From assembly GCA_041481445.1 (NCBI GenBank), contig JBGPBV010000029.1, forward strand, positions 1 to 58,159: 58,159 bases of DNA, in the 5' to 3' direction. Shown here in pieces: positions 49,152-57,908 of the stretch (positions are counted from its first letter, which is position 1; each line of letters starts with the position of its first letter). The position numbers and the translations under genes were made by a program. The stretch comes from AA29 sp041481445 (lineage in GTDB: Bacteria > Acidobacteriota > Vicinamibacteria > Fen-336). Under the pieces are notes generated by a model. It was not told where the DNA came from. It saw only the letters and a list, made by a program, of their open reading frames with translations, and ran no database searches.

Positions 49152-50354
49152 GTGAGCCAGACCTACTTCCAGAAGGGCTTCGGCTTGAAGAAGGCCGTCG
49201 GCCCAGTGCTGTCAGAGAGTTACGCAAGCGGGGTCGTGGACCGCCTGCGTGGCCTGGGTCACTCCGCGCGGGCGGGCGACCTCGTCCTGAAGCTGGCTCG
49301 CGAGTTCGGGTTCTGCTACGGCGTCGACCGCGCGGTGGAGTACGCCTACGAGACCCGGCAGCAGTTCCCCGACCGCCGGATCTTCCTCTCCGGCGAGATC
49401 ATCCACAACCCGGACGTGAACCGGCGCATCGAGGGGATGGGGATCCGGATCCTCGCCGAGAAGAGCGACGCCGCCGCGCGCTATCGGGAGGTGGGATCGG
49501 GTGACGTCGTCATCCTGCCCGCCTTCGGGGTGACGGTGGGCGAGATGGCCGAGCTGCGGAACCGGGGCTGCGTGCTGGTGGATACGACGTGCGGCAGCGT
49601 CCTCAACGTCTGGAAGAACGTCCACAAGTACGCGAGCGACGGGTTCACGGCGGTCATCCACGGCAAGCACTACCACGAGGAGACCAAGGCCACCGCCTCC
49701 CAGGCCCTGACCCACGAGGGCGGCCACTACCTGTGCGTGCGTGACCGCGAGGAGGCCTCCGCCGTCTGCGCGTTCATCCGCGGCGAGAAGGGTGCCCCGG
49801 AGATCCGCGAGCGTTTCTCCCACGCGGCCAGCCCCGGCTTCGACCCCGAGCGCGACCTGGCCCGCATCGGCCTGGCCAACCAGACCACGATGCTGATGAG
49901 CGAGAGCCTCGAGATCCAGGAGATGCTGCGGCGGGCGATGGTGGACCGCCACGGCGAGGCGGAGGCGGGTCGGCGCTTCCGGGCCATGGACACGATCTGC
50001 TCCGCCACCCAGGACCGCCAGGATGCCGTCCTCCGGATGCTGGACGACGGCGGCCTCGACCTCATGGTGGTGATCGGCGGCTACAACAGCAGCAACACGC
50101 AGGCCCTGGCCCGGATCTGCGCGGGGCGCCTGCCCACGTACCACATCGACGGAGCCGACTGCATGGGGGCGACCCTGCGCCATCGCCCGGTGGGCGGCCA
50201 CGACGAGACGGCGACCACGGACTGGCTTCCCGCCGGTCCCGTCCGCCTCGGCCTGACCGCGGGCGCCTCCACCCCCAACAACGTGGTGGGCGAGGTCGTC
50301 CGCCGCCTGCTCGCGCTCCGCGGGCACTCCGTCGACGACCTGACCGCGGCCTGA
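49152..50354 (+). CDS. ispH: 4-hydroxy-3-methylbut-2-enyl diphosphate reductase
   Basis: 400 aa from GTG 49152; the conserved SQTYFQKGFGLKKAV starts right after it, whereas upstream residues (ATG 49092) look non-conserved. This is the long plant/cyanobacterial IspH type. The three cluster-ligating Cys are in FGFCYGVDRAVEYA, LVDTTCGSVLNVW and DTICSATQDRQDAV; catalytic Glu/His segments include SGEIIHNPDVN and IHGKHYHEE. It makes IPP and DMAPP in the last step of the MEP pathway and needs a [4Fe-4S] cluster. It may feed prenyl diphosphates to the UbiA pathway downstream. Confidence 0.95.
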   Translation: MSQTYFQKGFGLKKAVGPVLSESYASGVVDRLRGLGHSARAGDLVLKLAREFGFCYGVDRAVEYAYETRQQFPDRRIFLSGEIIHNPDVNRRIEGMGIRILAEKSDAAARYREVGSGDVVILPAFGVTVGEMAELRNRGCVLVDTTCGSVLNVWKNVHKYASDGFTAVIHGKHYHEETKATASQALTHEGGHYLCVRDREEASAVCAFIRGEKGAPEIRERFSHAASPGFDPERDLARIGLANQTTMLMSESLEIQEMLRRAMVDRHGEAEAGRRFRAMDTICSATQDRQDAVLRMLDDGGLDLMVVIGGYNSSNTQALARICAGRLPTYHIDGADCMGATLRHRPVGGHDETATTDWLPAGPVRLGLTAGASTPNNVVGEVVRRLLALRGHSVDDLTAA

Positions 50355-50443
50355 GCGCCGCGGCGTCCATCGCCCGCCCTTCGCCGACATTACCGCCCGG
50401 GGACCTCCCCTGGGATAACATCGGGTTTTTCGGAGGGACGTGG

Positions 50444-51226
50444 ATGCTCCTCGAAGGCAAGACCGGGCTCATCCTCGGCATCGCCAACAAGCGCTCGCTG
50501 GCCTGGGGCATCGCCCAGTCGGTCGCCCGGGAGGGAGCCCGCCTGGCTGTGACCTATCAGGGCGACCGCCTCGAAGAGAATGTCCGCGAGCTGGCCGGGG
50601 GCCTCGATCGCCCGGTGATCCTGCCCTGCGACGTGACCCGGGACGAGGACCTGGAGGCGCTGGCGGCGTCGGTCAAGGCGGAGCTCGGAGGCCTCGATTT
50701 CGTGGTGCACGCAGTGGCCTATGCCCTGCGGGAGGAGCTGGACGGCGAGTTCATGAACACCTCGCGCGAGGGCTACCGCGTGGCCCAGGACATCTCCTCG
50801 TACTCGCTCACCGCCCTCGTGCGGCGGACCGCGCCCCTGATGGAGGGCCGCGGCGGGAGCGTGGTCACCCTCACCTACCTGGGCGGGGAGCGCGTGGTGC
50901 CGCACTACAACGTCATGGGGGTGGCCAAGGCCGCGCTGGAGGCCTCCGTGCGCTACCTGGCCGCCGACCTCGGTCCCCGGGGCATCCGGGTCAACGCGAT
51001 CTCCGCAGGCCCGATCAAGACCATCGCCGCCTCCGGCGTGCACGGGATCTCGAAGATGCTCGAGTACCATCGCGCGCACGCCCCCCTTCGGAAGAACACG
51101 GAGCAGGAGGAGGTGGGAGACGCCGCCCTGTTCCTCGTCTCCCGGCTCTCGCGCGGGATCACGGGCGAGGTCCTGCACGTCGACGGCGGCTTCCACGTGA
51201 TGGGAATGGCGGCGGATGTGGTCTAG
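50444..51226 (+). CDS. fabI: Enoyl-ACP reductase FabI
   Basis: 260 aa, normal length. The divergent SDR cofactor motif GIANKRSLAWGIAQ is typical of FabI. The catalytic Tyr and Lys are in VVPHYNVMGVAKAALEASV, and the substrate loop has SAGPIKTIAASGVHGISKML. It performs the last NADH-dependent reduction of fatty-acid elongation. CGGAGGG precedes ATG 50444, and a -10-like TAACAT stands at 50416-50421. Its end overlaps lptD by 11 bases. Confidence 0.96.
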   Translation: MLLEGKTGLILGIANKRSLAWGIAQSVAREGARLAVTYQGDRLEENVRELAGGLDRPVILPCDVTRDEDLEALAASVKAELGGLDFVVHAVAYALREELDGEFMNTSREGYRVAQDISSYSLTALVRRTAPLMEGRGGSVVTLTYLGGERVVPHYNVMGVAKAALEASVRYLAADLGPRGIRVNAISAGPIKTIAASGVHGISKMLEYHRAHAPLRKNTEQEEVGDAALFLVSRLSRGITGEVLHVDGGFHVMGMAADVV

Positions 51227-53654
51227 ACGCGCCGCCGTCCTCGTCGCCCTGGGCCTCGCCCTCGCCATCGGGGCCTCGCACGCCGGGGCGCAGGCCCCCG
51301 CGGCCGGCGGCGGGCACAAGGGTCACAAGCGCCGCGGCAACCCTGAGGCCAGCCCTTCGCCCGGGGACGAGGCCTCGCCCTCGCCCGGCGAGGCCAGCCC
51401 TTCCCCGGGAGCGTCCCCGTCGCCCGGCGCGCACGCGAGCCCGGCCCCCGCGGCCTCCGGGTCTCCGGGCCCCCAGCCCGCCCCCTCTCCCACCGGCGAT
51501 TGCAGCCCCGACGCCAGCGCCTGCGTGAGCGCGGGCCAGTTCGAGCGCTTCGGGGACGGCCATTCGCAGTTCCGCGGGTTCGTGGACCTCGTCTTCGGCG
51601 ACACCCGCATCCAGACGGACAAGCTCGACCTCTACGAGATGCAGCGGCCGGACGGCCAGACCGCCCGCCGCCTGGTCGCGGAAGGGAACGTGCTGTTCAT
51701 CCGCGGCGAGGAGCGGCTCTCGGGCGAGAAGCTCGACATGGAGCTCGACAGCAGCCGCGGGACCTTCGAGAACGCCTTCGGCTACGTCTCGCCGGGCGTG
51801 ATGGTGGAGGGCAAGCGCATCGAGCGCCTGGGCCCGGCCCTCTACCGCATCGAGGACGGCAAGTTCACGTCCTGCATGCAGCCCAGCCCCCGCTGGAGCT
51901 TCAGCGCCAGCTCCGCCACCATCCACGTCGACGACAAGGTGAAGGCCAGGAACGTCGTCTTCAGGGTCAAGGACGTGCCCGCCTTCTACGTCCCCTATTT
52001 CATCTACCCCATCCAGGAGGACCAGCGCTCGACGGGGTTCCTGCTGCCGCACTACGGCAACTCGGACGCTCGCGGCTTCGACATCGGGGGCGGGTTCTTC
52101 TGGGCCATGGGCCGCAGCTACGACCAGACCTTCTACCTCGACCACTACTCGAAGTACGGCTGGGGCTACGGGCACGAGCTCCGCTACCGGCTCCCGTCGC
52201 CCTCCCGCGGCACCTTCCGCACCTTCCTCTTCCACCGCATCGACGGGCAGTGGGAGCACGACTTCAACTGGGACGCCACCCAGCAGCTGCCGGGCAAGGT
52301 GCGGGCGAGCCTGCGCGTGGAGGAGTCGAGCACCGTCCAGTTCCAGGAGCAGTTCCAGGAGAACCTCGACCTGGCCTCGCGCCGCAGCCGGTACTGGACG
52401 GCGGCGGTGCAGCGCGGCTTCGGCCCCGTGCTCGCCCAGCTCCAGGCCAACTCCACCGACACCTACTTCTACGACCCCACCACCCTCGACCCGCACACCT
52501 TCGACCGCCGGCGGAACCTGCCCCTGCTGATGCTGAGCCAGTCGCCGCGCAAGATCCGACGCTCGGGCCTCGTGTTCGGGTTCGAGGGGCGCGCGGAGGG
52601 CCTCCAGATCGGGAACCAGGACCACGTCGACAAGTACAGCCGCTTCGACATCAACCCGCGCCTGTCCCGGCCCTTCTCGCGCTCCTTCATCCAGATCACG
52701 CCCCAGCTCCAGGCCCGCTACACGCACTACGGCGCCGAGGTCAACCCCGACAGCGGCGAGCTCGACACCACGACCCCCATCGAGCGCAAGTACTGGGAAG
52801 GGAACGTGGAGCTGCGGGGACCGAGCTTCTCCCGCGTCTTCAACACCCCGGGCAATTTCTACTCCGAGCGCTTCAAGCACGTCATCGCGCCCCAGGTGAA
52901 CTACACCTACCGCTCGAAGTTCGAGGAGTTCGACTCGATCCCGCGCTTCGACTACCTGGACTTCTTCCCGGGCACGAACGAGATCCGCTACGGCATCATC
53001 CAGCAGCTCTATGTCAAGCGGCCGGGCCGCTCGGGCAAGCTCGAGCCCTACGAGTTCATCAACTGGCAGGTCAACCAGACCTACTACGTGGACATCGCGC
53101 AGAACCAGAACCAGTTCGACCCCAACTACTCCTCGGCCGTGTTCGGGCCGGGGGGAGAGCCCGCCCATCTCTCGCCGCTCCAGTCGCGGCTGCGCATCCG
53201 GCCCACCCCCCGCATCTCCACCAACTTCGACCTCGAGTACGACGTGAACTTCAAGGAGCTGCGCAGCCTGAGCCTGTCCACCACCCTGAACTACGACCGG
53301 CTGGGCCTCGACGCGCGCTGGTACCGCGGCACGTTCCGGACCCTGATCGGCGATCCCGGCACGCCGCGGAACACCCTGCGCGGCTCCGTCCGCTTGCAGA
53401 TCCTCCCGCATGCGCTCACCGCGTCCGGATCGGCCGACTACGACGTCATCCAGAAGAACATGGTGCAGGCCACCGCCCGCCTCCGCTACCAGGTCCAGTG
53501 CTGCGGGTTCATGGTCGAGATGGTCCAGTCCGACTACAACTTCAAGGACCGCCAGTTCCGCTTCGCCGTCGATCTGGCCAACATAGGCTACATGGGCAGC
53601 TTCCTGGGCCAGGACGCGATCGCCAGCAACCGCAGCTTCCTCTCCGGACGATGA
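51216..53654 (+). CDS. lptD: LPS assembly outer-membrane protein LptD
   Basis: 812 aa from ATG 51216. Signal peptide about 1-26, then an unusual low-complexity linker to about residue 95 with five SPSPG-type repeats. Residues about 100-245 are the OstA/LptA-like beta-jellyroll (GDTRIQTDKLDLYEM, GNVLFIRGEERLSGEKLDME, MEGKRIERLGPALYRIEDGK split). Residues about 250-812 are the barrel (VPYFIYPIQEDQRSTGFLLP, RGFDIGGGFFWAMG). It inserts LPS into the outer leaflet with LptE. It starts inside fabI, coupling lipid synthesis and envelope assembly genes. Confidence 0.93.
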   Translation: MWSRRAAVLVALGLALAIGASHAGAQAPAAGGGHKGHKRRGNPEASPSPGDEASPSPGEASPSPGASPSPGAHASPAPAASGSPGPQPAPSPTGDCSPDASACVSAGQFERFGDGHSQFRGFVDLVFGDTRIQTDKLDLYEMQRPDGQTARRLVAEGNVLFIRGEERLSGEKLDMELDSSRGTFENAFGYVSPGVMVEGKRIERLGPALYRIEDGKFTSCMQPSPRWSFSASSATIHVDDKVKARNVVFRVKDVPAFYVPYFIYPIQEDQRSTGFLLPHYGNSDARGFDIGGGFFWAMGRSYDQTFYLDHYSKYGWGYGHELRYRLPSPSRGTFRTFLFHRIDGQWEHDFNWDATQQLPGKVRASLRVEESSTVQFQEQFQENLDLASRRSRYWTAAVQRGFGPVLAQLQANSTDTYFYDPTTLDPHTFDRRRNLPLLMLSQSPRKIRRSGLVFGFEGRAEGLQIGNQDHVDKYSRFDINPRLSRPFSRSFIQITPQLQARYTHYGAEVNPDSGELDTTTPIERKYWEGNVELRGPSFSRVFNTPGNFYSERFKHVIAPQVNYTYRSKFEEFDSIPRFDYLDFFPGTNEIRYGIIQQLYVKRPGRSGKLEPYEFINWQVNQTYYVDIAQNQNQFDPNYSSAVFGPGGEPAHLSPLQSRLRIRPTPRISTNFDLEYDVNFKELRSLSLSTTLNYDRLGLDARWYRGTFRTLIGDPGTPRNTLRGSVRLQILPHALTASGSADYDVIQKNMVQATARLRYQVQCCGFMVEMVQSDYNFKDRQFRFAVDLANIGYMGSFLGQDAIASNRSFLSGR

Positions 53655-53673
53655 CGACGGTGCGGGCGCGCCG

Positions 53674-54660
53674 GTGAGGCTCCTGGTCACGGGCGCCCAC
53701 GGGTTCGTGGGCGGGCACGTCCTGGACCAGGTGCGCGCGGAGCATCCGGAGGTCGAGGTCTTCGCGCTCGTCCGCCCGCGCGGCGGCGCGCCCGTGCCGC
53801 GGGCCGGGAACGCCACCGTCCTGGAGGCCGACCTCGACGACGCCCCCGCGGTGGCGGGAGCGGTGGCAGCGGCCCGACCCGACCGCATCGTCCACCTGGC
53901 CGGGCAATCGAGCGTCCACCATTCCTGGATCGATCCCGGCGCCACCCTCCGCACGAACGTGATGGGCCTCGTCCACCTCATGGACGCCGTGCGGGCGGAG
54001 GGCCTCCGTCCGCGCGTGCTCGTGGTCGGCAGCGCGGAGGAGTACGGGATCGTGGACGGCGCCTCGGGGCCGGTCCGCGAGGACGCCCCGCTGCGGCCGC
54101 TCTCGCCCTACGCCGTCAGCAAGGTCGCGCAGGGCCTGCTCGCCCTCGAGTACGCGGCCCCGGGGGGTCCCACCGTCGTCCGCACGCGGACCTTCCCGCA
54201 CACCGGGCCCGGCCGCGGCGAGGCCTTCGCGGAGAGCTCGTTCGCGCGCCAGATCGTGGAGGTGGAGGCTGGGCACCGCCCGCCCGTGCTCTCCGTGGGC
54301 AACCTCGAGGCGGTGCGCGACTTCACCGACGTGCGCGACGTCGCGCGCGCCTATTGGGCGCTGCTCGAGCGCGCCCCGGGGGGCGTGGTGCCGCGCACGG
54401 AGACGGTCTACAACGTGTGCAGCGGCCGCGGCGTGCGGCTGGCCGACCTGCTGGCGCGGCTGATCGCGCTGGCCGGGGTGGAGGTGGACGTCCGCCAGGA
54501 CCCCGCCCGCTTCCGGCCATCCGACATCCCGGTCCTGGTCGGCGATCCCTCGCGCCTCCGCGCCGCCACCGGATGGGAGCCCCGCATCGACCTCGACCGC
54601 ACCTTGCGTGACCTCCTCGAGGACTGGCGCGCCCGCATCGCCGCGCACCGCCCGGCCTGA
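53674..54660 (+). CDS. NAD-dependent sugar epimerase/dehydratase (GDP-mannose dehydratase/Rmd-like)
   Basis: 328 aa from GTG 53674. Extended SDR: RLLVTGAHGFVGGHVLDQV, IVHLAGQSSVHHSWIDP, VGSAEEYGIV and the catalytic YAVSKVAQG (Tyr and Lys). The SAEEYG and FTDVRDVARAYWALLE motifs resemble GDP-4-keto-6-deoxymannose reductase/dehydratases. It probably makes a nucleotide sugar for the cell envelope. It lies 19 bases after lptD and overlaps the next epimerase gene by one base (TGATG). Confidence 0.85.
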   Translation: MRLLVTGAHGFVGGHVLDQVRAEHPEVEVFALVRPRGGAPVPRAGNATVLEADLDDAPAVAGAVAAARPDRIVHLAGQSSVHHSWIDPGATLRTNVMGLVHLMDAVRAEGLRPRVLVVGSAEEYGIVDGASGPVREDAPLRPLSPYAVSKVAQGLLALEYAAPGGPTVVRTRTFPHTGPGRGEAFAESSFARQIVEVEAGHRPPVLSVGNLEAVRDFTDVRDVARAYWALLERAPGGVVPRTETVYNVCSGRGVRLADLLARLIALAGVEVDVRQDPARFRPSDIPVLVGDPSRLRAATGWEPRIDLDRTLRDLLEDWRARIAAHRPA

Positions 54661-55643
54661 TGAAGGTGCTGCTGACGGGCGGGACCGGCTTCCTGGGCAA
54701 GAACGTGGCCCGCGCGCTGGCCGCCCGTGGACACGAGGTGCGGCTGCTCGCGCGGGAGGGGAGCAACCTCTCGGGCCTCGCCCCCGCCGAAGTCGTGCGC
54801 GGGGACGTCTGCGACGCCGCCGCCCTGAGCCGCGCCGCCCTGGGCTGCCAGGCCGTCCTGCACATGGCGGCCCTGGTCAAGATGTGGGTGCCCGACCGTG
54901 GGGACTTCGAGCGCGTGAACGTGGACGGCCTGCGGGCCGCCCTCGCCGCCGCCCAGGCCGCGGGCGCGCGCCTGGTCTACACCTCGTCGTTCATGGCCAT
55001 CGGTCCCACGGGAAAGGAGCCCGCCGACGAGTCGCGGCTCCATCCCGGCCACTCGTTCCGGAACGACTACGAGCGCACGAAGGCGCAGGCGGACGTCGTC
55101 GCGCGGGCGGCGGCGGCGGCCGGGCGGGACGTCGTCCTCCTCTACCCGGGAGTGGTCTACGGACCGGGCGACCGCACGGCCGGGAACATCGTCGTGAACA
55201 TGATTGCCGACCACCTGCGCGGGGCCCTGCCGGGCGTGATCGGACCGGGCGACCGCCTGTGGTCGTACGCCTACGTCGAGGACGTCGCCGCCGGGCACGT
55301 CGATGCGCTGGAGCGCGGGCGCGCGGGCGAGCGCTACCTGCTGGCCGGCGAGAACGTCGGGATGAACGACTTCTTCCGCCTCCTCTCCGAGGTGGGAGGT
55401 GTGGCCGCGCCGCGCCGCCACATCCCGTACGCCGCCGCCTCCTCCCTGGGCTGGCTGCTCCATGCCTGGGCGGAGCTGACCGGCCTGCCCCCGCTGCTCA
55501 CCCACGAGGTCGTGGGGGTGTTCCGCGAGCACTGGGCCTACACGAGCGCGAAGGCGGAGCGCGAGCTCGGCTACCACGTGACGCCCCTGCGGGAAGGGCT
55601 GCGGCGGACGTTGGAGTGGCTCCGGTCCGGGGCGGCGGCCTGA
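54660..55643 (+). CDS. NAD-dependent epimerase/reductase (HpnA/dihydroflavonol-reductase-like)
   Basis: 327 aa. Extended SDR: VLLTGGTGFLGKNVARAL, LHMAALVKMWVPDRGDFERV, VYTSSFMAIGPTGKEP, catalytic YERTKAQAD and LYPGVVYGPGDRTAGN. These are typical of HpnA-like (hopanoid-associated) and DFR-like reductases. Substrate unknown. It is in one operon with the other epimerase, the prenol kinase fusion and UbiA. Confidence 0.85.
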   Translation: MKVLLTGGTGFLGKNVARALAARGHEVRLLAREGSNLSGLAPAEVVRGDVCDAAALSRAALGCQAVLHMAALVKMWVPDRGDFERVNVDGLRAALAAAQAAGARLVYTSSFMAIGPTGKEPADESRLHPGHSFRNDYERTKAQADVVARAAAAAGRDVVLLYPGVVYGPGDRTAGNIVVNMIADHLRGALPGVIGPGDRLWSYAYVEDVAAGHVDALERGRAGERYLLAGENVGMNDFFRLLSEVGGVAAPRRHIPYAAASSLGWLLHAWAELTGLPPLLTHEVVGVFREHWAYTSAKAERELGYHVTPLREGLRRTLEWLRSGAAA

Positions 55644-55647
55644 TCCG

Positions 55648-56997
55648 ATGCCCCTCTCCTCCGGCGAGATCGGGCGGAAGGTGGTCCACATGGGAGTGGG
55701 GGCGTTCGCGCTGCTCCTGCGCTACCTGACCTGGCCGGAAGCGGCCGGCCTGGCCGTGGCCGCCTTCCTCTTCAACTGGCAGGTGCTGCCGCGCGTGGGC
55801 GGCCGGCGGTTCTGGCGCGAGGCCGATCACGGGGCCGGCTATCCGATCGGCATCCTGCTCTACCCCCTCAGCGTGCTCGCGCTCCTCCTGGCCCTGCGCG
55901 AGGACAAGTGGATGGTGGCCGCGGTGTGGGGCCTGCTCGCGGTGGGAGACGGCATGGCCTCCCTGGTCGGGCAGGCGGTGGGAGGCCCGCCGCTGCCCTG
56001 GAACGCGCGCAAGCGCTGGGCGGGGCTCGTCGCCTTCGTCGTCTTCGGCGGAGCGGCGGCGGCCCTTCTCGCCGTGTGGACGCTCGCCATGCCGCTGCGG
56101 GCGGCCCTGTCGCCCTGGATCCTCACCGTCGTCGTCCCCCTGACCCTGCTCTGCGCGGCGGTGGAGTCGGTCCCCACGACGCTCGACGACAACCTCACGG
56201 TGCCGCTGGTGGGCGGGATCGCGGTGATGCTCCTCTCGCGGGCCGACCCCACGATCCTCTTCGGCGACCCCGGCCTGCCGCGTCGCCTGGCCCTCGGCCT
56301 CGCCGTCAACGCGGCCATCGCCACCGTGGCCTGGCTGGCCCGATCGATCGACGTCGCGGGCGCCCTCTCCGCCGTCGTGATCGGCACGCTCATCACCGCC
56401 GGCCTCGGGCTGGCCGGCCTCGCGGTCATGATCGTGTTCTTCGTCGTGGGGACGGTGGCCACCAGGACCGGCTATGGCAAGAAGGCGGAGCGCGGGATCG
56501 CGCAGGACAAGGGTGGCGCGCGTGGATGGCGCAACGCCTGGGCCAACGGCGGCGTGCCGGCGGCCCTGGCCCTGCTGGCCGGGCTCGCCGCCCCCGACGA
56601 GCGCGCGCTGCTCGCCCTGGCCTACGCGGCCGCGGTGGCGACCGCGGGCGCCGACACCTGCTCGTCCGAGATCGGGAAGGCCTTCGGGCGGCGCACGTTC
56701 CTGATCACGACGCTGCGCACGGTGCCGCCGGGGACGGAAGGCGCGATCAGCCTGGAGGGCACCGCCGCCGGGCTCCTCGGCGGGATCGTGATCGGCTCCG
56801 TGGGGGCCGTCTGCGGGCTCTACGGGGCCAGCGTGGCCGCCCTGGTGGCGGCGGCCGGGTTGCTGGGCAGCCTGGCCGAGAGCGTCCTGGGCACGGTGGC
56901 CGAGCGGAGGGGCTGGCTCGACAACGACCTCCTCAACGCGGTCAACACGGCGATCGGCGCCGCGCTCGCCGTCCTGATGGCGCGGGCCTCGGCGTGA
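55648..56997 (+). CDS. Fused prenol kinase (VTE5/SEC59-like) and prenyl-phosphate kinase (DUF92/VTE6-like)
   Basis: 449 aa polytopic membrane protein. The N-terminal half (1-195) has the CTP-dependent prenol kinase features: EIGRKVVHMGVGAFALLLR, ADHGAGYPIGILLYPLSVLA and VGDGMASLVGQAVGG with KRWAGLVAF. The C-terminal half (about 215-449) is DUF92: SIDVAGALSAVVIGTLITAG, ATRTGYGKKAERGIAQDKGG, GADTCSSEIGKAFGRRT and DNDLLNAVNTAIGAAL. In plants VTE5 and VTE6 sequentially phosphorylate phytol; here both would be one protein, turning a free prenol into its diphosphate. UbiA follows with a GTGA overlap and could use the product. Confidence 0.83.
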   Translation: MPLSSGEIGRKVVHMGVGAFALLLRYLTWPEAAGLAVAAFLFNWQVLPRVGGRRFWREADHGAGYPIGILLYPLSVLALLLALREDKWMVAAVWGLLAVGDGMASLVGQAVGGPPLPWNARKRWAGLVAFVVFGGAAAALLAVWTLAMPLRAALSPWILTVVVPLTLLCAAVESVPTTLDDNLTVPLVGGIAVMLLSRADPTILFGDPGLPRRLALGLAVNAAIATVAWLARSIDVAGALSAVVIGTLITAGLGLAGLAVMIVFFVVGTVATRTGYGKKAERGIAQDKGGARGWRNAWANGGVPAALALLAGLAAPDERALLALAYAAAVATAGADTCSSEIGKAFGRRTFLITTLRTVPPGTEGAISLEGTAAGLLGGIVIGSVGAVCGLYGASVAALVAAAGLLGSLAESVLGTVAERRGWLDNDLLNAVNTAIGAALAVLMARASA

Positions 56998-57908
56998 GCG
57001 CACGCCCCTTCGTGGGGCTGGCCCGGCCGTTCACGCTCCTCCCGCCCGCGCTGGGAGTGGTGAGCGGGGCGGTCACGGCCTGGGGCGCCGGGCATCACAA
57101 GCTCCCCGTCACCGCGAGCCTGGTCCTGCCCGTCGTCTACGGCGCCTTGATGGCGGCCGTCCTCAACGCCGCCAACAACGCGGTCAACCAGATCTTCGAC
57201 CTCGACATCGACCGGGTGAACAAGCCCGCGCGTCCGCTGCCGAGCGGCGCGCTGAGCCTGCGCGAGGCCTGGGCCTTCACCGTCCTCACCTGCGCCGTGG
57301 CCTGGGTGCTGGCCTGGCTGGCCGCGCCCCCGGGGAGCGAGCACCGCGAGTGCTTCTGGATCGTGGTGGTGACCACCGGCCTGTGCTGGATCTATTCCGC
57401 CCCCCCGGTGTGGACCAAGCGCCGAGGCATCTGGGCCAACGTCACCATCGCGATCCCGCGCGGCGTGCTCTTGAAGGTGGCCGGCTGGTCCACGGTGAAG
57501 ACGATCGTCGGCCTCGAGCCGTGGTACATCGGCTCCATCTTCGGCCTCTTCCTCCTGGGCGCGGCCAGCACCAAGGACTTCGCCGACATCGAGGGCGACC
57601 GGGTGGGCGGCTGCCGCACCCTGCCCATCGCCTACGGCGTGAAGGCGGCGGCCTGGATGATCGCGCCCTTCTTCGTCCTGCCCTTCGTGCTGATCCCGAT
57701 CGGCGTGTGGCGCGGCGTGCTCACCGGCAATCCCGTCCTCCTCATGATCCTCGGCCCCGCCCTCGTCCTCTACGGCATCTACACCGTCTACCTGCTCGTC
57801 CGGCGGCCGGAGGACCTGGCCACCACGGAGAACCACCCGTCGTGGACGCACATGTACCGGATGATGATGGTGGCCCAGGTGGGGTTCGCGCTGGCCTATG
57901 TCTTCTGA
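56994..57908 (+). CDS. UbiA-family prenyltransferase
   Basis: 304 aa from GTG 56994, about nine helices. The two metal-diphosphate motifs are NQIFDLDIDRVNKPARPLPS (near 63-82) and FADIEGDRVGGCRTLP (near 196-211). NKPARPLPSG is typical of (bacterio)chlorophyll synthase, homogentisate or digeranylgeranylglyceryl-phosphate type enzymes. It attaches a prenyl chain to an acceptor at the membrane; the acceptor is not known. The preceding fused kinase could supply the prenyl diphosphate by salvage. Confidence 0.9.
   Translation: MSARPFVGLARPFTLLPPALGVVSGAVTAWGAGHHKLPVTASLVLPVVYGALMAAVLNAANNAVNQIFDLDIDRVNKPARPLPSGALSLREAWAFTVLTCAVAWVLAWLAAPPGSEHRECFWIVVVTTGLCWIYSAPPVWTKRRGIWANVTIAIPRGVLLKVAGWSTVKTIVGLEPWYIGSIFGLFLLGAASTKDFADIEGDRVGGCRTLPIAYGVKAAAWMIAPFFVLPFVLIPIGVWRGVLTGNPVLLMILGPALVLYGIYTVYLLVRRPEDLATTENHPSWTHMYRMMMVAQVGFALAYVF

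Noticed and set aside
51159..53981. 940-codon minus-strand frame opposite lptD
   Set aside because: Shadow of lptD; Val/Glu/Leu-rich repetitive translation without motifs.
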